DNA of 8,314 bases from AC-69 sp050692435. GTDB lineage: Bacteria; Actinomycetota; UBA4738; HRBIN12. The stretch lies in the NCBI GenBank assembly GCA_050692435.1, contig JBOGVG010000003.1, positions 1 to 8,314 of the forward strand, read 5' to 3'. Shown here one piece after another: positions 1 to 7,400 of the stretch. The translations under genes and the position numbers were made by a program. The notes below the pieces were generated by a model. The model was given only the letters and a program-made list of their open reading frames with translations, was not told the DNA's origin and ran no database searches. Position 1 is the first letter of the stretch; every line of letters begins with the position of its first letter.

Positions 1-955
1 CAAGGAACCGGCGCGCCAGCCCGGCCTCGTGCGAGCCGATGACGTCGAACCCGGCGACGATGGCGTCACGTCGCCTGAGCCCGGACAGGTTGCCGTAGGT
101 CCGTCCCACGCGGGCCAGGTACTCGACGGCGGCCACGAACCCCGCGTACCCCTCGTGGTTCTGCGTTCCTGTCTCCCAGCGGTACGGGACCTCGTCGCTC
201 GCGGGGCGAACCTTGTACGCGCGGAGCTCCTCGAGCACCTCGCGCCGGCCGAACAGGACGCCGAGGTGCGGTCCGAACGTCTTGTACGGCGAGCACACGA
301 GCAGGTCGGCCTGGATCGCGCGGGCGTCGATCAGCCGATGCTGGGCGAGGTGCACCCCGTCGAACACGACGACCGCGCCCACGTCGTGAGCCCGCCGGGC
401 CAGCTCGGCGGCGGGAGTGATCGTGCCGACCGCGTTCGAGGCCAGCGTGAACGCGACGATCCTGGTTCGGGAGCCGAGGGCCCTATCGAACGAGTCCAGG
501 TCCAGCGTTACATCCTCGTGTCGGATATCCACCCACCTCACCGTGGCGCCCGAGTCCTGGGCGGCCATGACCCACGGGCGGATGTTGGCGTCGTGGTCCA
601 GCGTGGTGACCACGACCTCATCGCCGGGGCGGAGGGTCCGGGCCATGGAGCGGGACACGGCGAACAACAACGTCGTGGCGTTCGGGCCGAACACGACCTC
701 ACTCGGGTGGCACCCGAGCAGGTCCGCCCCGGCCCGGTGGGCCTCCTCGATCAGGCCGTCGGTCTCGGCGCTCGTCGGGAAGGCCCCGTGGGCGTTGGCG
801 TTGCTGGTCCGAAGGTAGGAGGCCATGGCTTCGATCACTGAGTCGGGCACCTGTGAGCCGCCTGGGGCGTCGGCGAACACGCAGGGGCGGCCGTCGAGCG
901 TGCGCGCGAGGCCGGGGAAGCGGTCGCGGAGCGGCGTGAGGTCGGGAGCCTCCAT
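1..955 (-). CDS. Cysteine-desulfurase-like class V aminotransferase (partial, C-terminus beyond the window)
   Basis: PLP-dependent fold-type I enzyme of the class V aminotransferase / cysteine desulfurase superfamily. It most resembles the cysteine desulfurase-like branch, whose substrate is mostly untested. The first 318 residues are present and the rest lies left of the window. Visible landmarks are an early DAPGGSQ segment (29-35), FGPNATTLL (89-97) for PLP phosphate contacts, DHDAN (120-124) where SufS/NifS enzymes have a His stacking on the PLP ring, FDGVHLAQH (198-206) with D199 and H202, and SPYKTFGPH (222-230), where K225 should form the Schiff base. The ATG at 955 was chosen because the N-terminus matches the family and an AGGG lies just upstream. 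It begins 54 nt after the DUF402 stop on the same strand, so it is probably the third gene of the FTCD operon. A true sulfur-mobilising role cannot be claimed: the catalytic-Cys loop lies outside the window, and no sufBCD or iscU neighbour is seen. Confidence 0.9.
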   Translation of the reverse strand, partial: MEAPDLTPLRDRFPGLARTLDGRPCVFADAPGGSQVPDSVIEAMASYLRTSNANAHGAFPTSAETDGLIEEAHRAGADLLGCHPSEVVFGPNATTLLFAVSRSMARTLRPGDEVVVTTLDHDANIRPWVMAAQDSGATVRWVDIRHEDVTLDLDSFDRALGSRTRIVAFTLASNAVGTITPAAELARRAHDVGAVVVFDGVHLAQHRLIDARAIQADLLVCSPYKTFGPHLGVLFGRREVLEELRAYKVRPASDEVPYRWETGTQNHEGYAGFVAAVEYLARVGRTYGNLSGLRRRDAIVAGFDVIGSHEAGLARRFL

Positions 956-1009
956 TGCCGCATACCCTCGCGCACACGATGAGCCGCCGGCAACCGGGAC
1001 GGTCGGGCC

Positions 1010-1624
1010 CTAGGGCACGTCCCAGCCGGGCGGAAGCTCGACGATCGGCCAGGACGGGTCCGGACGCCACCCAGTCCAATCGCGGTCGAACGGCGGCTCG
1101 CGGTCGAGGAGACGGCGAACCGCCCGTTCGCCTTCCGCGCGGAAGGCCATGGCCTCGTCGGGACCGAAGATCCCGTGCCGGACCGCCGCCTCCAGCTCGT
1201 CCTCGTCCTTCCAGCGCCAGGATCCGTCCGGCTCGAGGATCGCGTCGAGCACGTGATCGATGGTGTCGAACCCGATGGCCCTGCGCCGCAACGGATCCTG
1301 GAGGTTCACGTACCAGTGACGGACGGACCAGTCGGGATGGAACATCAGCAGCACGGCGTGGGCCACGCCGGGCCAGGCCCACGACAGGATCGGCCCTCGC
1401 ATCCAGACGCGCGCCGCAAGCTCCCAGTCGCCGCCATCCGGGATACGCAGCAGCTCGCCCCCGCGAGCGGCGGCCCACCACCGCACGCCATCGGGCAGGT
1501 AGAAGGTCGATCCGGCGTCGACGTCTTCCACGACCACTTCAGGGCGGGCCGACCACACGTGGCCCCGCCAGAGTTCCCGCAGGACGACGACGTCGCCGGC
1601 GCTCCACCGCGGCTCGGTCGGCAC
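1010..1624 (-). CDS. DUF402 family protein, probable metal-dependent phosphate-ester hydrolase
   Basis: A 204-residue cytosolic protein of the DUF402 family. Characterised relatives include nucleoside di/triphosphatases and the fosfomycin-pathway hydrolase FomD, which cleave phosphate esters or anhydrides with divalent metals. The diagnostic core is at about residues 95-145: HPDWS, then WYVNLQ (104-109), GFDTIDHVLD (118-127), and a WRWKDEDEL segment (136-144). Its Tyr/Asn and spaced Asp residues suit the metal-binding shallow barrel of this family. The chosen start is GTG at 1624, which gives an N-terminus (PTEPRWSAGD) of family-typical length. Upstream in-frame residues overlap FTCD and look like out-of-frame FTCD sequence. 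The start lies 2 nt after the FTCD TGA with no good Shine-Dalgarno, which suggests translational coupling. The N-terminal half is Trp-rich (RWW, WAWPG). The substrate is unknown. Confidence 0.88.
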   Translation of the reverse strand: MPTEPRWSAGDVVVLRELWRGHVWSARPEVVVEDVDAGSTFYLPDGVRWWAAARGGELLRIPDGGDWELAARVWMRGPILSWAWPGVAHAVLLMFHPDWSVRHWYVNLQDPLRRRAIGFDTIDHVLDAILEPDGSWRWKDEDELEAAVRHGIFGPDEAMAFRAEGERAVRRLLDREPPFDRDWTGWRPDPSWPIVELPPGWDVP

Positions 1625-1626
1625 CG

Positions 1627-3183
1627 TCAGGCCAAGCGCGCCGCGAAGGCCTGGTCGGCCGACGTGAGGAGCGCCTCGGACCTGGTTCGCAGGGAGTCGA
1701 CCTCGGCCCGCATCGCTGCAACGCGCTCGGCGTTCTTCATCCCGGCGGCGTTGATCTCCACGTTGTAGATGGCGCACCGTGCGGCGGCGTAGAGCATCTG
1801 CGCGGCGGACACCCCGTCCGAGGCGGCGTTCACGTTGCCGAGGTCGGTGGCCTGCCAGGCCAGCTCCATCAGGGCCACGGCCTGCCGAACCACCTCGAGC
1901 GGCACCTCCGCAGCGGCCTCGTACCCCCGCTGGATGGCGGCCGCCCGCTCCGCCTTCTGCTGGTCGGTGTCCTTCGGCATCTTGAAGGCCGCCATCACCT
2001 GTTCGAAGGCGGTTGCGTCCCGGTCGGCGAGGACCAGGAACGCCGTTCGGGCCTCCCGCGCCTGCGGTGCGATCTCGCGCATCGGGTCCCACACCTCCTC
2101 GTAGTTCTTCTTGTCGATGGTCAGGCTGCACACCATCTCGATGAGGGCCGCCCCGGCCGCCCCGGCCAGGGCCGCCACAACGCCGCCTCCCGGGGTGGGG
2201 GAGTCGGAGGCCAGCGCCTCCAGGAACCGGTCGATCCGCTGCCCGCCGATCGGGTCCGCAGCTCCCTCGGCCCGGCTCACCAGCCGCTCCAGGATCTGTT
2301 CGTCCGCATCGAATCCCTCCAATCGAAGGTCGGCGATGTCGTCGTCGGAGATGGCGGCCTGCGGGACCAGACCGACGATCTCGCTCGAGAGCAGGTCCAT
2401 GTCGCTCTTCCCCGCCTCCGTCCTCACGGCGTCGAAGGCCGCGCGCAACCCAGTCACCTCGTGGTCGACGAGGTTCATCGAGACCGTGACGCAGCCCCGC
2501 TCCGGGACGAAGAACCCGATGGCCCGGACCGCCGGGAGTCCCCCCGAGGACTCCCGCACCGCCTTCGCGATCTCCTTCGCCGCCTTCTCGTCGGTGCCGG
2601 ACAGGTAGGTGTTGAAGGCGATCAGCGGCTTGCGGGCTCCCACGGCGGTCGCGCCAGCCCTGCCGATCTCGTGCGGCCCGAAGTCGGGGAGTCGCTCGCC
2701 CTTTTCGACCGCCTTCCTCAGCCCCTCGAGCTCACCCTTCCGGACCTCGGCCAGGCTGTGCCGCTCGGGCACCAGTGCGGCGCGGTCGTACAGGTACACG
2801 GGGAGGTTCAGAACTTCGGCGAGCTCCCGGGCGAAGTCGCGAGCGAACTCCACGCACTCGTCCAGGGTGATACCACGCACCGGCACGAACGGGATGACGT
2901 CGGCCGCGCCCATCCGGGGGTGGCTTCCGTGATGCCGGTCCATGTCGATCAGCTCGACCGCCCTGGCGGCGCCGGCCATGGCGCTTCGGCGGACGGCGTC
3001 CGGGGTGCCGATGACCGTGCAGTCCAGCCGGTTGTGGTCAGGGTCCGCCTGGCGGTAGACGAGGTGCGCGCCGAGGACCTCCAGGGCATCGCAGATGGCG
3101 TCGATCACTTCTCGGCGCCGGCCCTCGCTGAAGTTGGGGACCACGGCGACCAGGGCTCCGCCCCCCTTCCCGTCCTCGGCCAT
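1627..3183 (-). CDS. ftcD: Formimidoyltransferase-cyclodeaminase (bifunctional FTCD)
   Basis: A 518-residue fusion expected to move the formimino group from formimino-glutamate to tetrahydrofolate and then deaminate it to 5,10-methenyl-THF plus ammonia, linking histidine breakdown to the one-carbon pool. The formiminotransferase part spans about 10-305: VPNFSEGRR (15-23), then HHGSHPRMGAADVIPFVP (84-101), where H88 aligns with the catalytic His of the mammalian enzyme, and later KPLIAFNTYL (185-194). The cyclodeaminase part spans about 315-518: SDSPTPGGGVVAALAG (326-341), the classic Gly-rich entry motif, and DLGNVNAASDGVSAA (447-461). Length is close to human FTCD (541). The ATG at 3183 is preceded by AAGGAG at a 7-nt spacing. 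The frame stays open to a TTG at 3249, but that extension is low-complexity and not family-like. It leads the minus-strand operon. No hutH, hutU or hutI is nearby, so a role in general folate recycling is also possible. Confidence 0.95.
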   Translation of the reverse strand: MAEDGKGGGALVAVVPNFSEGRRREVIDAICDALEVLGAHLVYRQADPDHNRLDCTVIGTPDAVRRSAMAGAARAVELIDMDRHHGSHPRMGAADVIPFVPVRGITLDECVEFARDFARELAEVLNLPVYLYDRAALVPERHSLAEVRKGELEGLRKAVEKGERLPDFGPHEIGRAGATAVGARKPLIAFNTYLSGTDEKAAKEIAKAVRESSGGLPAVRAIGFFVPERGCVTVSMNLVDHEVTGLRAAFDAVRTEAGKSDMDLLSSEIVGLVPQAAISDDDIADLRLEGFDADEQILERLVSRAEGAADPIGGQRIDRFLEALASDSPTPGGGVVAALAGAAGAALIEMVCSLTIDKKNYEEVWDPMREIAPQAREARTAFLVLADRDATAFEQVMAAFKMPKDTDQQKAERAAAIQRGYEAAAEVPLEVVRQAVALMELAWQATDLGNVNAASDGVSAAQMLYAAARCAIYNVEINAAGMKNAERVAAMRAEVDSLRTRSEALLTSADQAFAARLA

Positions 3184-3190
3184 CTCCCCT

Positions 3191-3196
3191 CTCCTT
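3191..3196 (-). promoter_or_regulatory. Shine-Dalgarno of ftcD
   Basis: On the minus strand the sequence reads AAGGAG, 7 nt before ATG 3183. It is the best ribosome-binding site in the window and decides the FTCD start in favour of 3183 over the upstream in-frame TTG at 3249. Confidence 0.8.
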
Positions 3197-3289
3197 GCTC
3201 GGGGAACGATACCCACTGCCGGCGCCGAACCCCCGCCGGGGCCGTTCAATCGGCGTTCATCGCCCTCTGACCTGCGGAAACGTCCGGCC

Positions 3290-3319
3290 TTGACGGGTGT
3301 CAGACCTCGGGAGTACAGT
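3290..3319 (+). promoter_or_regulatory. Putative housekeeping-type promoter of the SOS polymerase operon
   Basis: TTGACG (3290-3295) and TACAGT (3314-3319) are separated by 18 nt, a good fit to a sigma70/SigA-type -35/-10 pair. The predicted transcription start is near 3326, just before the LexA box, so a bound repressor would overlap the initially transcribed region. This is inferred from consensus only. Confidence 0.5.
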
Positions 3320-3331
3320 CACCTTCCCTTC

Positions 3332-3345
3332 CGAACATACGTTCG
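3332..3345 (+). promoter_or_regulatory. LexA operator (SOS box, Gram-positive type)
   Basis: The sequence CGAACATACGTTCG has perfect CGAAC and GTTCG arms around a 4-nt spacer. It fits the Bacillus Cheo box CGAAC-RNRY-GTTY. It also matches the mycobacterial SOS consensus TCGAAC-N4-GTTCGA at 11 of 12 defined positions when flanks 3331 and 3346 are included. It lies 13-26 nt downstream of the proposed -10 hexamer and 35 nt before the GTG of the first gene of the polymerase operon. The genes below it (dnaE2, dinB) are known LexA-regulon members in other bacteria. The match to a specific consensus at exactly the expected place makes this a strong call. The lexA gene itself is not in the window. 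Confidence 0.88.
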
Positions 3346-3380
3346 ATTCCGCCGGGGGTGAGGGATCGAGGCAGGCCGAC

Positions 3381-3626
3381 GTGTCCAAGCGATACCACGA
3401 GGAGGTGCGGGTCGAACGGGACGCCGGGATGCCCGCAGCATTCGTGTGGCGGGGCAGGCGCTACGAGGTCGCCGACGTGATTGGCCGGTGGCGGATCGAA
3501 GGCCGGTGGTGGGCCGACGGTCGCGACCGCGAGTACTGGCGGGTCGAGGCGAGGGGCGGAGCGGTGTGGGACCTGTACCACGACCGGTCCGCCGACCGGT
3601 GGCACATGGAGCGCCTGTGGGATTGA
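3381..3626 (+). CDS. DUF6504 family small protein, first gene of the SOS polymerase operon
   Basis: An 81-residue, soluble, strongly basic and aromatic protein with eight Trp and four Tyr, no signal peptide and no membrane segment. The pattern is a run of short strands: AAFVWRGRRYEVADVIGRW (19-37), GRWWADGRDREYWRVEA (41-57) and AVWDLYHDRSADRWHMERLWD (61-81). This fits the DUF6504 family, typical of Actinomycetota, whose genes to my recollection often lie beside dinB or dnaE2. The biochemical function is unknown. A small beta-rich nucleic-acid- or protein-binding module is a reasonable inference. The GTG at 3381 was chosen because the family N-terminus begins at about SKRYHEEV and a GAGG lies 9 nt upstream. 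An in-frame GTG at 3297 would put coding sequence across the promoter and LexA box. The stop is 9 nt before the next gene, consistent with an operon. Confidence 0.82.
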   Translation: MSKRYHEEVRVERDAGMPAAFVWRGRRYEVADVIGRWRIEGRWWADGRDREYWRVEARGGAVWDLYHDRSADRWHMERLWD

Positions 3627-3635
3627 ATCCGTCGC

Positions 3636-4325
3636 ATGACCGGCGCAGGCGTCTTCCCGCTGCACCTTGCCGATGTCCGCATCCCAGAGGGCGATCCGCG
3701 CTCGGGCAAGCCGTTCCCGGTCGTTGCGCATGCCGTCGCGCACCGGGACGGGGTGTTCCTGTTCGACACGGGGATCGGTACCGGCAACGCGGAGATCGAC
3801 GAGGTCTTCGCGCCGCTGTGCACCTTGCTCCAGGACGCGCTCGCGGTGCACGGGATCGCGATGGCCGACGTCACGGCGGTCGCCAATTGCCACCTTCACT
3901 TCGACCACAGCGGGCAGAACGCGCTCTTCCCGGGCCGGCCGATCTTCGCGCAGGAGCGCGAGTTCCGCATGGTGTACGAGCCGAACTACACGGTGCCCGA
4001 GTGGATCGACGTCCCCGGGCTGTCGTACGAGCTTCTCGACGGCGAGGCCGGGGTCGCGCCGGGGCTCCGATTGGTCCCGACGCCCGGTCACACGCCGGGG
4101 CACCAGTCGGTCGTGGTGGAGACGGACGGAGGGACGGTCGTGCTGGCCGGACAAGCCGTGCAGTCGATCGCGGAGTGGGAGGGCGCGACCGATCCCGCCT
4201 CCTCGGGCCAGGCCGGCGCGATGGACCGAAACGCCTATCTCCGCTCGGTGGAGCGACTGCGAGGGCTCGACCCCGCACGGGTGCATTTCGCGCACGACCC
4301 GGCCGTCTGGAAGCGCGGCGGGTAG
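3636..4325 (+). CDS. Metallo-beta-lactamase-fold hydrolase (N-acyl homoserine lactonase-like), bridging Asp replaced by Gln
   Basis: A 229-residue cytosolic MBL-fold protein resembling the AHL lactonase-like group. Motifs in order: FLFDTGIGTG (41-50); HLHFDHSG (86-93), giving the HxHxDH ligands H86, H88, D90 and H91; TPGHTPGHQS (149-158) with ligand H152; and VHFAHDP (216-222), where H220 is the expected last ligand. The bridging metal ligand, normally an Asp in a segment like VLxxGDA, is Q173 in VVLAGQAVQ, so site 2 is altered, although some relatives appear to share the AGQA form. Its ATG is 9 nt after the DUF6504 stop with no clear Shine-Dalgarno, and dnaE2 starts 75 nt after its stop on the same strand, so it probably belongs to the SOS transcript. 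Lactone hydrolysis, another small ester, or a nucleotide/DNA-related substrate are all possible. The MBL nucleases have extra domains (beta-CASP) that are absent here. Its role is unknown. Confidence 0.9.
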   Translation: MTGAGVFPLHLADVRIPEGDPRSGKPFPVVAHAVAHRDGVFLFDTGIGTGNAEIDEVFAPLCTLLQDALAVHGIAMADVTAVANCHLHFDHSGQNALFPGRPIFAQEREFRMVYEPNYTVPEWIDVPGLSYELLDGEAGVAPGLRLVPTPGHTPGHQSVVVETDGGTVVLAGQAVQSIAEWEGATDPASSGQAGAMDRNAYLRSVERLRGLDPARVHFAHDPAVWKRGG

Positions 4326-4400
4326 GTCGTCGCGACCGGCAACCCGGCCTCGTCCGGTTCGACCCGCTGAAGCTCGGCGGAACCTGACGCTCGACTCGAA

Positions 4401-7400
4401 ATGGCCTCCCCCGGGTTCGTGCACCTTGACGTCCGGTCCTTCTTCTCCCTGAAGGACGGGGCGTTCTCGCCCGAGGACCTGGCCCGGCGGGCCGCAGAGC
4501 TCGGGATGCCGGCCGTGGCCCTCACCGACAGGGACGGGCTGTACGGGGCGGCCCGGTTCGTTGCCGCCTGCCAGCGCCACGGCGTCCTCCCGATCCTCGG
4601 CGCCACATTGACCGTGAGGGATCCCGCCGCCACCCACGTGATCCTCATCGCCCAGGACGAGCGGGGGTACGCCAACCTGTGCCGGCTGATCACCGATGCC
4701 CACATGACCGGCGAGCGGGGCGACCCGTCGCTCGGTGCCGAGCAGGTCTGCGCGCACTCGGCCGGCCTGGTCTGCCTGCTCGGGCCGGGCTCGCAGCCAG
4801 GGTCGCTCGCGGTCGAGGGGCGGTTCGACGCCGCGCGGCGGGCCATCGACCCGTTCAAGGATGCGTTCGGGGAGCGGCTGTTCGTCGCGGTCCAGCACCG
4901 CCTGGAGCCGAACTCCGCCACCGAGGTTCGCCTACTCCTTCGCCTGGCCGAGTGGATCGGGGCGAAGGCGGTGGCTACGAACCCGGTCCGCTATCTGGTT
5001 CCCGAGGACGCGTTCCTGGCCGACGCCCTGGAGTGCATGCGCGAGATCGTCCCCATCGCCTCGAACCATGTCTCAAGGGTGAACGCCGAAGGCTCCCTGA
5101 AGTCGGCCACCGAGATGCGCGCGCTGTTCGCCGATCGTCCCGATCTCTGCGACCGGACCCTGGATCTCGCCGAGTCGTGCACGTTCGACATCGGCCTTCG
5201 CCGGGTCCACTTCCCGGACTTCCCCACGCCGAAGGGCCGCTCCGCCGCGTCGGTCCTGGCCGAGCGGTGCTGGCGCGGCATGGAGCACCGCGGGATGGAG
5301 GCGACGCAGGCGGTCCGGGACCGATTGGACCTCGAGCTCGCGCTGATTCAGAAGATGGGTTACGCGGCCTACTTCCTGACCGTTGCCGACATCGTCGCGG
5401 ACATCAAGGCCATGGGGATCCGCTGCGCGTGCCGGGGCTCGGCCGCCGGGTCGCTGGTCTGCTACCTCACCGGCATCTCCGACGTCGACGCCGTCCGCCA
5501 CGACCTCCTGTTCGAGCGGTTCCTGAACCCGCTCCGCGACGAGCTCCCCGACATCGACATCGATGTGGAGTCGGCTCGCCGCGAGGACGTCTACGACATG
5601 ATCCTGTCGCGCTACGGCCAGGACCGATGCGCCTGCGTGACCATGGTCGACACATACCGGGCCCGGGGCGCCGTCCGCGAGGTGGGCAAGGCCCTCGGCT
5701 TCCCCGAGGTCGAGATCGACACGGTGGCCAAGGCCTTCCCCCACATCGGCGCGCAGGACATCCGAAGGGCCATCGAGATCCTCCCCGAGCTCGCCGGGTC
5801 CAACTTGAACGCCGGGCAGCTCGAGCTGCTGTTCCGGGTGGCCGAGCGCCTGAACGGCTTCCCCCGGCACCTCGCGCTCCACCCTTCGGGCATCGTGCTG
5901 TCCGACGACGACCTGGTGAGTCGGGTGCCGCTGGAGCGCTCGTTCCAGGGCTACCGGATGATCCAGGCCGACAAGGACGACGTCGAGCTCCTCGGATACC
6001 TGAAGCTCGACATCCTGGGGGTCAGGATGCTCTCGTCGATGCGCCATGCCCTGGACGAGATCGCCCGCACCGAAGCCGTGAAAGTCGACCTCGACGAGAT
6101 CCCCACGGACGACGAGCCGACCTTCGAGCTGATCCGGGCCTCCGACACGCTCGGCTGCTTCCAGATCGAGTCGCCCGGCCAGCGCGAGCTGCTCCAGAAG
6201 CTCCAACCCACAAGGTGGGAGGACCTCATCGTCGACATCTCGCTGTTCCGCCCGGGGCCGGTGAAGTCCGACATGATCCGCCCCTACCTGAACCGCCGGC
6301 ACGGGATGGGGCGACCGGTCTACGCGCACCCCGCGCTCCGGCCGGGCCTCCACGAGACGTACGGCGTGATCGTCTACCACGAGCAGGTCATGCGGACGCT
6401 TGCCGCCATGGCCGGATACGACCTGACCTACGCCGACCACATCCGCCGCCACCTGGACGACGACGCGATGCTCCCATCGCTGCGCGAGGACTTCCTCGAG
6501 CGCACGAAGGAACGCGGGATCGCCGGCGACGTTGCCGAGAAGACGTGGGACGACGTCGCGCAGTTCGCCTCGTTCGGGTTCTGCAAGGCCCACGCCGCGG
6601 CGTTCGCCGTCCCCACCTACCAGTCGGCGTATCTGAAGGCCCACTTCCCAGCGCACTTCCTGGCCGGCGTGCTGACCCATGATCCCGGCATGTACCCCCG
6701 GCGGCTGATCCTGGAGGACGCCAGGGAGCACGGCATCGAGATCCTCCCGCTCGACGTGAACGCGAGCGAACCCGACTACATGGCCGAACGCGTCGGCGCG
6801 AACTACGGGATCCGGCTGGCGCTGAAGGACGTGCACGGGATCTCCGATGCGGAGGTCCGGTCCATCCAGGAGACTCGGGCCGAACGGCCGTTCCGGGATG
6901 TCGGCGACTTCCTGCGCCGGACCAACGTGTCTCGGCCGGTCGTCGAGGCCCTCGTGCACGCCGGGGCGTTCGACGCCCTCCCCGCCGGCACGCGCCGCGA
7001 TCGCCTGTACGAGGCCATGGTCAGCGATCCACAGCGGGAGGGCGACCAGCTCGCGCTGGACCTGTGGTCGGCATCGAGCCAGACGAACGGACCACGGTTC
7101 TCGCTCACCGAGTACTCGGATGCCGAACGGGTACGGGCCGAGCTGGAGGTGCTCGGCCTGGACGCATCGCGCCACGTGGTCTCGTTCTTCGGGCCGCTGC
7201 TCGCCGACCTCGGTGTGACCTGGGCCAGGGACCTCCACAAGGAGCGCGGGGACGCGATGGTCGTGGTGGCCGGGGTGAAGGTTGCCTCCCAGACGCCGGC
7301 GGTGCGAAGCGGCCAGCGGATCGTGTTCCTCACCTTGGACGACGCGACCGGGCCGGTCGAGGTGGTGGTGTTCGAGAAGGTGCAAGCGAAGGTGCTGAAG

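Noticed and set aside
3184..3249. Longer FTCD start at TTG 3249
   Set aside because: The extra 22 residues are Gly/Pro/Ala-rich and not FTCD-like, while ATG 3183 has an AAGGAG at a 7-nt spacing.
3206..3249. Minus-strand promoter for FTCD (TTGAAC at 3249-3244 or TATCGT at 3211-3206)
   Set aside because: Neither element has a partner hexamer at an acceptable 16-18 nt spacing.
955..3270. Open frame of 771 codons on the plus strand over FTCD, DUF402 and their promoter region
   Set aside because: The composition is low-complexity Arg/Pro/Gly, it has no family resemblance, and it is antisense to two clear genes.
3297..3380. Longer DUF6504 start at GTG 3297
   Set aside because: The extension would translate through the -10 element and LexA box, and the family N-terminus starts near SKRYHEEV.
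3581..3600. Direct repeat CGACCGGT within DUF6504
   Set aside because: It is explained by the codons for the DRSADR protein segment. There are only two copies and no sign of a regulatory or mobile role.
4325..4337. Hairpin GGTCG-tcg-CGACC at the MBL stop as a terminator
   Set aside because: The stem is only 5 bp, begins within the stop codon and has no following T-tract. It is unlikely to end transcription before dnaE2.
3300..4898. Open frame of 532 codons on the minus strand over DUF6504, MBL and the dnaE2 start
   Set aside because: It has no family motif, spans the LexA box and several gene boundaries, and is a shadow of plus-strand codon bias.
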